Source of the DNA: Thermoplasmata archaeon
GTDB taxonomy: Archaea; Thermoplasmatota; Thermoplasmata; Thermoplasmatales; Thermoplasmataceae
Reading direction: 5' to 3'
DNA length: 17,769 nt
Assembly (NCBI GenBank): GCA_021811635.1
Contig: JAJZNS010000069.1
Coordinates: 1 to 17,769 of the forward strand
Under the pieces are notes generated by a model. The model ran no database searches. It was not told the origin of the DNA and was given only the letters and a program-made list of their open reading frames with translations. Position 1 is the stretch's first letter, and each line of letters begins with the position of its first letter. Positions 5,557 through 12,773 of the stretch are shown piece by piece. The position numbers and the translations under genes are program-made.

Positions 5557-8500
5557 TTACCTTACAGCACCCCGGCTCATGTCAAGCACGTAATTCATCA
5601 GGGTAAGAATTTCCATGGCATCATCAATCCCGATGTTCAGATTGTATGCAATGTTGAGTGGTTCAATCCTAATGCGCTCACGAAGTGCGGACTTCAGCAG
5701 TTTCTCTTTATAAGGGTTTTCAGCATCTGGAATCCTCTGCTTTCCCATGCACTCTTTCACATAGGTATAGAGGTTCTTGGCAAGGATTATGTCCCTGCTG
5801 TCAAGACAGTTGAATATCACGTTTATGCGCAACTGACCTATATTTGTCAGGCCAGCCTTCTTTACTGCCCTCTGAATTACATCTCTTGAAAGTGCCTCGT
5901 ATTTTGGCCTGTTGATGTCAGCATAGTAACCTTCCTCCGCGAGGAACTGGAATATCTCTTCTGCCTTCGCAACCGGGATCGAGGCCTTGTATACTGCCTC
6001 CTCCATGTCAAATACCCTTCCGCTCTTGAATTCAGCATCGAGGAGTTTCGCTGCGAATCCTGCAATCTCATGGAAATGCTTTGATTCGCCTATCTCTTTC
6101 AGAATTTCGTCGAAAATGGATGCTTCCAGAATCGTGCCTACATATCTGCTCGCGATCTTCTCCGCCATCTCATAGTCCTTCCTCTCAATATATGATCTGA
6201 TTATCATCTCAATGTTTTCCCGATTTATGTACGTTGGATTGGCTTCGTATACCCTGACCACGTCGCTGAAATAACCGTTCAGGTACGAGATGGTCAGAAG
6301 GGTATCGATGACTTCCCTTCCGGATTCCGGGTTCTTGATTTTTCCCAATGAACGGTTCAGGAGTGCTATCGCGTCCGATGGGAATCCATCCTCCGCAAGG
6401 AGGGTCGCGAGCTTCGAAATATTGGAGGATTCATCCGGATAGGCCTTCAGGATCTTTTTTCGTATGTCAATTGCCCCGACCTTGTCGCCGGAGTTCTGCA
6501 TGGCGGTGGCCATCCTTTCCCCCAGGTGCCTGTTCCTGGATTTGTCGAATGCCCTGAACAGCGCTTCCCTTATGTCCGAATTTTTCCAGAGTGAAGTCGT
6601 CAGGAAATTGACAGACTCCTTCCATTCGAAGCTGCCTGTTTCCATTCCATGGAAAAGAGTGATGATATCCTTGTACAGGTGCTGCCTCGCCAGATGCATT
6701 ATCTTTAGGGCCCAGTATTCATTTCTTGTAATCAGCTCATTGGCTTCCTTGTATTTGCGAACATAAAGCAGGGCCTCTGCAAAAGACCTGTTGGTGGAAA
6801 TGTCGGCACCAAGATCCTGGGCATGCTTGAAGTGATCGTACGCCTCCTGAAAATTCCCATCCTCACACAGGGTGTTTGCCAGCATAATCTCAATCTGCGG
6901 ATCACGGAACTTTACCTCGGCTTCCCTCAGGCTGGCGATCTTCTCAGCGCGGTTGCTCATTCTTTCGAGAAGGGCTATGTGCTTCAGAAGATCGGATTTG
7001 AGGTATTTCCCACTCATGATCTTTCTTGAAACCTTGGATGCGTAGGAAATGTCTCCTATCCTCTCCTTCTCCATCAATAATATTCTCTCTGCCTCCTCGC
7101 TTTGCTGCGGATTTTTTTCTAGGAATTCGGCGAACCACGACAGCAGGCCGCTTTCAGCAGAAGCAAGATATTCCCTTATCTCTGCATACGGTGCCCTGTG
7201 AGTTTCGTCCAGCCATGCAAGTTTTTCAAATGCTTCCCTTATTTGTGCATCATCCCGGAGCCTGATTGCTGCACGTATTTTCAGGACCAGAAAATCGGCG
7301 TTTGTGAAAATCTGTAATGCCTTCTTTATTGATCGCATGGATGATGCGAAGTCAGATGTATTGAACTGTATCAGCCCGGAAATATACCAGTAAAACGGAT
7401 CTGTTTTCTTGTCCTCCACGGATTCCTCCAGCGTCGACTCCGCCTCTTTATATCTGTTAGTCAGGGAAAGTGCCTCGCTCACCGGGTACATAAGGAACCT
7501 TGAGTCCCTTATATTGGCAGGAATTTTACCTTCAATAATTTCCTTGATTCTGGCCATGGTAGTGCTGAGGATATCGTATGGCTTTGTGGAAAGGAACAGA
7601 AGCATCTTCTCGTCTATATCGCAGTTCTGGGCATAGAACCTGGATTTTGCTAGTCCCCACATCAGGCCTATTGACCTGATCCTGGAAGCCTTATCAAATA
7701 AGTCGTTGGCCGATATAATGGACTTCCCTCTCAGGAAATTAAGGCAGAGTGTAACTGGCCAGGCATCCTCTGAATCCAGCGGAACTTCAGCCTTCAGGAT
7801 TTCGGCAAATTCATCCGATCTTGCGAGTTCAAACAACGTGTCAAGAACTATGCCCTGATTAATCAGCGGCCTGGCCTTTCTCAGGGCCTCCCTTGTGCCA
7901 TCTACCCCAGGGGAGACTCTCAGGTAGCTTGCGATCACGTAGGCAAGCACTTCCGGATCAGTCGAGCTGATCTTTGCGAAGCGATCCACTATCCTCGAAT
8001 ATTCCTCAGTGTCGTAGAGCATGCTGATGACGAATTTTAGGGCCTCCTGGTATGTGCTGTCAAGTTTCAGCAACTTCTCCGCTGTCTGGAAGATTTGCCC
8101 TTTGTTCTCGAACTTCTTTTCCAGCAGGAACTTTTCCCTGAGAATTTCAACGTCATCCTGAAGCAGTTTGGAGCTTTCCTCAATCGCCTTCAGTGCCCTG
8201 TGGTAATCTGCCAGCCCAATGTAGCTCCTGATTGAATAAAGCAACAGGTCCTTGGAAATGCCGGAACCCGCACTCATTGTATTGATCGTATCAATGCATT
8301 CCCTGTATCTCCCGGTTTTGAAGGCAGAGACTACTTTCAGCCAGGCAATATCAGGATTTCTGGGTTGCTCCCCTCCAATCTTCATTATCTGGGAGTATGC
8401 CTCCTCGTACCTTTCTGCAGCCATGAGAGTACGAAGATATGCCAGGTTGGCTTCCAGAAGACTGGGATCCAGAACCACGGCTTTTTTGGAGAAGCGCATG

Positions 8501-9240
8501 GCCATTTCCATATCTTTGCCGGCCAGGAATATTTCGGCAAGTCTGGACAGCTCCATTGAATCGCTGATTTCAGTTTCGGAAAGCTGCCTGGTGATGGCGG
8601 CGAGTTTAGCTGGATTTCCCTGCTTCAGATAAATTGATATAAGATCGTCGCGAAACCCCTTATCAGGGTAGGTTTCATACGCCATCTCCAGGAAGGGCAC
8701 ATACGCCTGCGATCCAGATCTCTGCTTCATGATGTCGGCGATTTCCCTGACCCTGGCATTACCGGGCTTTGTCTCCAGGAATGCATGCATTACTTCTGGA
8801 ATCCACTGGCCGAGCTTTGCCATAAGCAGCACACATTCTTCGTAGTACCCTGATTTGACCGCTATCAGATCTATGATCGACTTTGATTCCTGGCTGGTCT
8901 CAAATCTTGGGTCCTTCTCGATGGCTTGCAGCGCTTCCCTGAATTCTTTGAGCCACACCAGGTAATGAATCTCCAGAACTGCAGCCTGGAAATTTGTGGG
9001 GGCAAACTTACTGAGGCTTTCTATTATGGATTCCTTGCATTCATTACTAACCGAAGAACTGCCCATCAACGAAATCAGAGACTCCTGCAGGACATTATCC
9101 ACATACTTGTCCTCTTCGAGTAGCGAGTTCACTTCAGCTAAGATTGTAGAGCATGTGCCAGAAGTCTGCGACTGATTGTGCATCACATCGGAAATGAGAG
9201 CGACAAGCCTCCTGGATGATTTTGACTGCAGTTCTGTCAT
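5557..9240 (-). CDS. very large tetratricopeptide-repeat (TPR) protein
   Basis: A 1227-residue, almost entirely alpha-helical protein with no signal peptide or membrane segment, therefore cytoplasmic. Degenerate TPR-like helix pairs run through most of its length; clear ones are at about 230-262 (AMRFSKKAVVLDPSLLEA), 263-295 (RYEEAYSQIMKI) and 300-320 (AFKTGRYRECIDTI), with others near LANTLCEDGNFQEAYDHFKH in the second half. TPR solenoids bind partner proteins or peptides and no catalytic motif is visible. The last 45 residues (EPLNIAYNLNIGIDDAMEIL and following) resemble a helix-turn-helix fold rather than a TPR. The ATG at 9240 overlaps the carbonic-anhydrase-like gene stop as ATGA, and the gene ends one base before the protease. 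A scaffold or adaptor is a reasonable guess; no specific function is recognised. Confidence 0.85.
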   Translation of the reverse strand: MTELQSKSSRRLVALISDVMHNQSQTSGTCSTILAEVNSLLEEDKYVDNVLQESLISLMGSSSVSNECKESIIESLSKFAPTNFQAAVLEIHYLVWLKEFREALQAIEKDPRFETSQESKSIIDLIAVKSGYYEECVLLMAKLGQWIPEVMHAFLETKPGNARVREIADIMKQRSGSQAYVPFLEMAYETYPDKGFRDDLISIYLKQGNPAKLAAITRQLSETEISDSMELSRLAEIFLAGKDMEMAMRFSKKAVVLDPSLLEANLAYLRTLMAAERYEEAYSQIMKIGGEQPRNPDIAWLKVVSAFKTGRYRECIDTINTMSAGSGISKDLLLYSIRSYIGLADYHRALKAIEESSKLLQDDVEILREKFLLEKKFENKGQIFQTAEKLLKLDSTYQEALKFVISMLYDTEEYSRIVDRFAKISSTDPEVLAYVIASYLRVSPGVDGTREALRKARPLINQGIVLDTLFELARSDEFAEILKAEVPLDSEDAWPVTLCLNFLRGKSIISANDLFDKASRIRSIGLMWGLAKSRFYAQNCDIDEKMLLFLSTKPYDILSTTMARIKEIIEGKIPANIRDSRFLMYPVSEALSLTNRYKEAESTLEESVEDKKTDPFYWYISGLIQFNTSDFASSMRSIKKALQIFTNADFLVLKIRAAIRLRDDAQIREAFEKLAWLDETHRAPYAEIREYLASAESGLLSWFAEFLEKNPQQSEEAERILLMEKERIGDISYASKVSRKIMSGKYLKSDLLKHIALLERMSNRAEKIASLREAEVKFRDPQIEIMLANTLCEDGNFQEAYDHFKHAQDLGADISTNRSFAEALLYVRKYKEANELITRNEYWALKIMHLARQHLYKDIITLFHGMETGSFEWKESVNFLTTSLWKNSDIREALFRAFDKSRNRHLGERMATAMQNSGDKVGAIDIRKKILKAYPDESSNISKLATLLAEDGFPSDAIALLNRSLGKIKNPESGREVIDTLLTISYLNGYFSDVVRVYEANPTYINRENIEMIIRSYIERKDYEMAEKIASRYVGTILEASIFDEILKEIGESKHFHEIAGFAAKLLDAEFKSGRVFDMEEAVYKASIPVAKAEEIFQFLAEEGYYADINRPKYEALSRDVIQRAVKKAGLTNIGQLRINVIFNCLDSRDIILAKNLYTYVKECMGKQRIPDAENPYKEKLLKSALRERIRIEPLNIAYNLNIGIDDAMEILTLMNYVLDMSRGAVR

Positions 9241-9827
9241 GACAAAGCATTGTCTCCAAGCGTTCTGGAGAAGTGATCCTTACCCTCCAGCCGATCATAC
9301 TTCCCGGAGAGGTAGTTCTCCCTCAATCGGTCATAGGCCAACGAATTAAGCTCTGCCATTACCCGGTACTTCTGATCCCTTTTGATAACCTTTGCTGGCG
9401 ATCCCATTATCAGAGAATTCTCTTCTGCCTTGAATCTTTCTGTCACCAGTGAATGTGCGCCGATAACAGATCCCTTGCCTATTATGGCTCCAGACATAAC
9501 TACCGAACCCATTCCGACAAGTACACTGTCAGATATGCTGCAGCCATGCACCACCGAGTTATGGCCGATGGACACGCCGGAACCAATGAGGACGGGGCTC
9601 TCAAGTTCTCCATGAATGGTGACGGAATCCTGTATATTAGAGCCGCTTGAAATTCGGATGAAATTGGTGTCTCCCCTTAGAACCGCGTAGTCACAAATCA
9701 TGACCCTGTCCCCTATGGTAATGTCGCCTATCAGTACCGCAGTTGGTGCTATATAACAATCCCTTCCGATTTTAATTGGCAACAGCCTATGAATATACAA
9801 TTCAATATTAAATTCTCCCATGCGCAT
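9237..9827 (-). CDS. gamma-class carbonic anhydrase-like left-handed beta-helix protein
   Basis: A 196-residue hexapeptide-repeat protein that should form a trimer with zinc or iron at subunit interfaces and interconvert CO2 and bicarbonate. Counting from this ATG, the metal histidines are H72 (SVTIH), H89 and H94 (GHNSVVHGC), and the conserved RGD (R51, D53) and QD (66-67) pairs that position active-site residues in Methanosarcina Cam are present. The acidic loop of Cam after RGD is replaced by TNF, so it belongs with the CamH/YrdA-like branch, in which activity is not always shown. A C-terminal helix follows the beta-helix. A longer frame would start at TTG 9839; ATG 9827 or 9821 fits the promoter better. 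It is the first gene of a trio with the TPR protein and the membrane protease. Confidence 0.87.
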   Translation of the reverse strand: MRMGEFNIELYIHRLLPIKIGRDCYIAPTAVLIGDITIGDRVMICDYAVLRGDTNFIRISSGSNIQDSVTIHGELESPVLIGSGVSIGHNSVVHGCSISDSVLVGMGSVVMSGAIIGKGSVIGAHSLVTERFKAEENSLIMGSPAKVIKRDQKYRVMAELNSLAYDRLRENYLSGKYDRLEGKDHFSRTLGDNALS

Positions 9828-9861
9828 CCCAGGTTTCAAGATGCACTGCTGTGCAATCGAA

Positions 9862-9873
9862 GGCTTTTATCGC
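9862..9873 (-). promoter_or_regulatory. TATA box for the carbonic anhydrase / TPR / protease operon
   Basis: CGATAAAAGCC on the minus strand would start transcription near 9842, giving a leader of about 15 nt to ATG 9827. No Shine-Dalgarno sequence precedes that ATG, which fits a short-leader or leaderless mRNA. Confidence 0.4.
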
Positions 9874-9888
9874 CCATACCCCGCTACT

Positions 9889-9897
9889 GAAATATAT
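9889..9897 (+). promoter_or_regulatory. TATA box for a leaderless phosphohexomutase mRNA
   Basis: The AAATATATC element is centred about 24 bp before the ATG at 9917, the normal TATA-to-start-site distance in archaea. Transcription should therefore begin at or next to the start codon, and no Shine-Dalgarno site is present. Confidence 0.55.
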
Positions 9898-9916
9898 CAC
9901 CTGCACATTTGCCAGC

Positions 9917-11254
9917 ATGGAAAAACCCGGCAGGCTTTTTGGCACCAACGGGATAAGAGGGGTGCCAAATGAGGATCTCACCTCAGACCTCTGTATCGGC
10001 ATGGGAAGAGCGATCGCCTCCCATTTTAATGCTTCCCGCATTGCAATTGCAAGAGACACCAGGCAGAGCGGGGACTATATTTTCTCCCTGGTCAGTGCGG
10101 GCCTGCTTTCTGGCGGATCAGACCTCACAAATATAGGTACCCTTCCAACACCCGGCCTCCAGATATACTGCAAGATGCACGCGATACCTGGTGTAATGAT
10201 AACGGCATCCCACAACCCGCCGAAATATAACGGGTTGAAGGTGATAGAACCGGATGGCACTGAGGCATCCAGGCAGACAGAGGAAGACCTCGAAAGGCTT
10301 TTCCATTCCGGATCACCTAAGAAGGCAGACTGGCGATCCCTGGGGTCCATAACTTCTGAACCTGAATTCTACAAGACTTACGTGGAGAGAGTCCTTGATT
10401 CGGCAAAAATGGCCGGCAAGAATGTGAAACTTAAGATTGCGTTTGACGCTGGCAATGGCGCATCTTATCTCACAACCCCCCTGTTGCTGCAGAAGACTGG
10501 TGCGAAACTCACCACCCTTAACTCAAACCCTGACGGTTTGTTCACTTCAAGGGATTCCGAACCCAAGCCGGAAAATCTCACCGCTCTGAGCAGCCTGATG
10601 AAATCCGGGGAATATGACATGGGCATCGCCCACGACGGTGATGCTGACAGGTGCGTATTCTATGATGAAAAGGGCGAGTTCCTCGACGGCAACAGCATAC
10701 TCCCGATCCTTACCAAATACTACTGCAAAAGAGGGGATACCGTGGTCACTCCTGTGAGCACCTCTGATTCGCTGGAAGACGTGTGCAGATCCAATGATAT
10801 CAGGCTGATCAGGACAAAAGTTGGCGCACCTCTCGTTGCTCGTACTGTCATTCAGGAGAAAGCAGCGCTTGGAGGGGAAGAAAATGGAGGCATCATATAC
10901 CCCAGGCATCAGTATTGCCGGGACGGGGCTATTGCGGCGATGCTGATCATTTCCATCATGAATTCTACAGGCAAAAGACTGTCAGACCTTCTTTCCGAAA
11001 TCCCGAGGTATCATGTACTAAAATCAAGCGTTCAGCGCAAGGGAAAATGGGAGGATATTGAAGCACGGATCAGGAGCATTGACGGAATTCAGAAAATTGA
11101 TGAGACAGATGGCCTCAAGGTTTGGGAAAGAACCGGCTGGGTCCTTATAAGGCCTTCCGGAACCGAGCCGATTATCCGTGTTTACTCCAACGCCAAAGAC
11201 GAGGAGGCTGGGAGAAAGCTCCTGGCGAAGTATCTTTCAATTGCGGCGCAGTGA
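9917..11254 (+). CDS. glmM: phosphoglucosamine mutase / phosphomannomutase (alpha-D-phosphohexomutase)
   Basis: A 445-residue cytoplasmic enzyme that moves phosphate between C6 and C1 of a hexose or hexosamine phosphate, feeding UDP-GlcNAc or GDP-mannose synthesis for surface glycans. All four family motifs are present: RLFGTNGIRG near the N-terminus, the phosphoserine loop TASHNP with S98, the magnesium loop DGDADR (240-245), the sugar-recognition loop GGEENGG (319-325) and the phosphate-binding RPSGTEP (412-418). The frame can be opened 22 codons earlier at a GTG (9851), but those residues are not family-like, and the TATA box at 9889-9897 would lie inside them; ATG 9917 gives the usual short lead into LFGTNG. 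Archaeal members of this group are often bifunctional, so glucosamine versus mannose specificity is uncertain. Confidence 0.93.
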   Translation: MEKPGRLFGTNGIRGVPNEDLTSDLCIGMGRAIASHFNASRIAIARDTRQSGDYIFSLVSAGLLSGGSDLTNIGTLPTPGLQIYCKMHAIPGVMITASHNPPKYNGLKVIEPDGTEASRQTEEDLERLFHSGSPKKADWRSLGSITSEPEFYKTYVERVLDSAKMAGKNVKLKIAFDAGNGASYLTTPLLLQKTGAKLTTLNSNPDGLFTSRDSEPKPENLTALSSLMKSGEYDMGIAHDGDADRCVFYDEKGEFLDGNSILPILTKYYCKRGDTVVTPVSTSDSLEDVCRSNDIRLIRTKVGAPLVARTVIQEKAALGGEENGGIIYPRHQYCRDGAIAAMLIISIMNSTGKRLSDLLSEIPRYHVLKSSVQRKGKWEDIEARIRSIDGIQKIDETDGLKVWERTGWVLIRPSGTEPIIRVYSNAKDEEAGRKLLAKYLSIAAQ

Positions 11255-11284
11255 ACCAGGCACCATGATACCGCAAGGATTTGC

Positions 11285-11316
11285 CCCCTTCATTTGGCTG
11301 CTATCAGCCCATGGGG
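11285..11316. other. hairpin: outer CCCC/GGGG, inner GGCTG-CTAT-CAGCC
   Basis: A perfect 5-bp stem with a four-base loop (11296-11309) is enclosed by a second C4/G4 stem across a small internal loop. It begins 31 nt after the phosphohexomutase stop. There is no following T-tract, so a terminator is uncertain. Confidence 0.4.
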
Positions 11317-11382
11317 ATGATTTCCGTGTCCGCTTTCCTTTCCAGTTTTACTCCATTGGTACAAGGAAGATCATGCCATGTT

Positions 11383-11451
11383 GCCGGCATTCAAGGATTG
11401 TTCGGGCAGGGCACCCTCTTGCCTGCAGGTTATGACCGGGAATATGCCGGT
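11383..11451. ncRNA. possible structured RNA closed by an 8-bp stem
   Basis: GCCGGCAT (11383-11390) can pair along all eight bases with ATGCCGGT (11444-11451, one G-U pair), closing a 69-nt segment. Inside are GCAGG/CCTGC (11406-11410 with 11422-11426) and a small GGT/ACC hairpin (11428-11437). The size and multi-arm shape recall a tRNA, but there is no T-loop consensus and no 7-nt anticodon loop. Strand and identity are unknown; the call rests on base pairing alone. Confidence 0.25.
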
Positions 11452-11740
11452 GAGGTGTTTTCAAGGCCATCCATGCAGTGGAAAGAAGACCCGTGTTGAT
11501 TTGAGACGCAGCAATCCTCCAATTGTAGGGAGAGACCCCGGATAGTGGCGGAATATCCATTTGCAGAAAAGCAGGCACCATGGTTTTCGAGGTCTATCAG
11601 CGGAACTGAAAGGCTGGACGGGTGAAATGAAAGAGTCTCTGTAACCGGCATGGGATCGGGACGTGATACCATGTCTGCTGTCGGCGTACTTATCCTCCGG
11701 AAAGATGAAGATACCCAACAGTAGTAAACAGTGTTGCCGA

Positions 11741-12331
11741 TCAGATTTTCCTGTACAGCCGGATGAATCTTGAAATAGCTGTGGCATTACCAAGGATGAA
11801 GAACAGGCCAAGAACAGAGGTGGTGGCGTTGATTACCAGGCCATAGTAAATGAATGAATATGGAACGAGAAACTGCACCGGGGCCAGCAGGATGAGAATC
11901 ACAAGCCTGTTGGCTCTTCCCAGCACCCCCCTGTAATCCCTTCCTGCACCAAGTGCCTGCGCCTGTGTGCCCATGTAACTGGTCATGAGAACCCCTTCAA
12001 CTGCAAGCCCAGCAAGCAGCACGTTGCCATAGTAACTCAGCCCCACCCCGAGAATTATCAGGATGTCAGCATACCTGTCAATGAAGTGATCCAGTAGATC
12101 TCCCTTCCTGGATGCAAGCCCCCTGTGCCTTGCAACTTCCCCGTCGATTGCATCAAGAGCGGCAGACAAGATGATCGCGGGAATGAAGATCAGCAGAAAT
12201 CCGTAATAATAAAGGGTGGCCGCAAGGGCAGCGAACAGAAGCGAGATTATGCTGAGCACATTGGGATTGAACCTGTAAAACGGCCTTGCAATGCCGGCCG
12301 CAAAGGATGATCCTGCCCTTTCACCTGCCAG
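11741..12331 (-). CDS. CDP-alcohol phosphatidyltransferase, probably archaetidylinositol-phosphate-synthase-like
   Basis: An integral membrane enzyme that displaces CMP from CDP-archaeol with a polar alcohol, making phospholipid head groups. The complete signature D-G-x2-A-R-x8-G-x3-D-x3-D is present, from DAIDGEVAR to HFIDRYAD; with the extended start these acidic residues are D60, D63, D81 and D85. About six membrane helices surround it. The first normal start codon, GTG at 12259, cuts away ARPFYRFNPN, which is the conserved family lead-in to the first helix. The frame stays open to 12337 but contains no ATG, GTG or TTG there; a CTG at 12331, six bases after GGAAGGTGA, would give 196 residues, a normal family length, and overlap the AK6-like gene by 11 bases. 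The start is therefore uncertain but lies upstream of 12259. Substrate alcohol is inferred; glycerol or serine are alternatives. Confidence 0.85.
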   Translation of the reverse strand: MAGERAGSSFAAGIARPFYRFNPNVLSIISLLFAALAATLYYYGFLLIFIPAIILSAALDAIDGEVARHRGLASRKGDLLDHFIDRYADILIILGVGLSYYGNVLLAGLAVEGVLMTSYMGTQAQALGAGRDYRGVLGRANRLVILILLAPVQFLVPYSFIYYGLVINATTSVLGLFFILGNATAISRFIRLYRKI

Positions 12332-12773
12332 CAGTGATCACCTTCCGGAATTCGATTGCCATGGCGGCAATGTCTTCAATGGATCTTGAGGAGCAGTCAA
12401 TCACCAGTATCCTGTTTGCAGGCAGCCTTTCCATTGCTTCGCTGTAAATAATCTCAGACCTCTGCGCATCCAGGTTCTCGTTGATCTTGCTAAGATCATA
12501 CCCTCTTTCCTCAAGCCTCGATTTCACTGTCTCTTCCCTGCAACTTAATATGATTACTGCATCAGAACCAGATATCACATGCGACATATGAGATTCCACA
12601 AAATCGTAATCAAATTCCAGAGATTCAAAATCTGATACGTCAACTTCGCCATCTGGCTGCGTGATCCGTTTAGCTAGGAAATCTCCTAACGACAGGCAGG
12701 TATAACCCAGCCTGGAAAGCTCCATGCAAAGGGTCGTCTTGCCAGTACCCGGTATCCCGCTGATGGCGATCAA
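12321..12773 (-). CDS. AK6/Fap7-type adenylate kinase-like NTPase
   Basis: A 150-residue P-loop protein with GIPGTGKTT (6-14) at the extreme N-terminus, VDVSDF (44-49), the ESHMSH element (60-65) corresponding to the EGHLAH motif of AK6 proteins, and the short lid RGYDLSKINEN (90-100). This architecture, shorter than standard adenylate kinases, is the archaeal family related to human AK6 and yeast Fap7. Fap7 works in the final maturation of the small ribosomal subunit, binding uS11, and also has weak adenylate kinase activity; the archaeal protein is presumed similar. The start is TTG at 12773, sharing TTGA with the tiaS stop and preceded by GGAGG at 9-nt spacing. The end overlaps the probable start of the CDP-alcohol transferase. 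Confidence 0.85.
   Translation of the reverse strand: MIAISGIPGTGKTTLCMELSRLGYTCLSLGDFLAKRITQPDGEVDVSDFESLEFDYDFVESHMSHVISGSDAVIILSCREETVKSRLEERGYDLSKINENLDAQRSEIIYSEAMERLPANRILVIDCSSRSIEDIAAMAIEFRKVITAGR
12338..12346 (-). promoter_or_regulatory. Shine-Dalgarno site for the CDP-alcohol transferase, inside the AK6-like gene
   Basis: GGAAGGTGA on the minus strand is a strong match to the archaeal anti-Shine-Dalgarno sequence. It is followed by six bases and then CTG at 12331. The spacing equals that of the two TAGGTG sites upstream of RHH and aEF1-beta, supporting initiation here despite the unusual codon. Confidence 0.4.

Larger units (their letters stand above)
11255..11740. other. 486-bp gene-free region between convergent genes, rich in hairpins
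   Basis: Several short frames are open here on both strands, but none has a recognisable sequence, a promoter or a Shine-Dalgarno site, and they overlap one another. Base composition resembles the neighbouring genes rather than a typical A/T-rich spacer. Strong inverted repeats occur at 11285-11316 and 11383-11451, and a weaker one at 11716-11736 (CAACA/TGTTG) just beyond the CDP-alcohol transferase stop. An 11-bp direct repeat CAGGCACCATG lies at 11257 and 11572. I find no RNase P, SRP RNA or tRNA signature. It could be an unrecognised structured RNA or the remains of a gene. Confidence 0.5.

Noticed and set aside
11383..11451. tRNA gene in the gap
   Set aside because: The 69-nt length and 8-bp closing stem are suggestive, but there is no GTTCRA T-loop, no 7-nt anticodon loop and no D-arm consensus.
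11255..11740. RNase P RNA or SRP RNA
   Set aside because: I looked for GAGGAAAGTCC-like and ACAGAA elements (RNase P) and the GGAAG/GNAR helix-8 region (SRP) on both strands and found none in a credible arrangement.
11461..11811. Protein-coding frames within the gap, for example a 116-codon minus-strand frame
   Set aside because: It overlaps the CDP-alcohol transferase end, uses compositionally odd residues, and shows no domain, promoter or Shine-Dalgarno site; other frames over the same bases are equally open.
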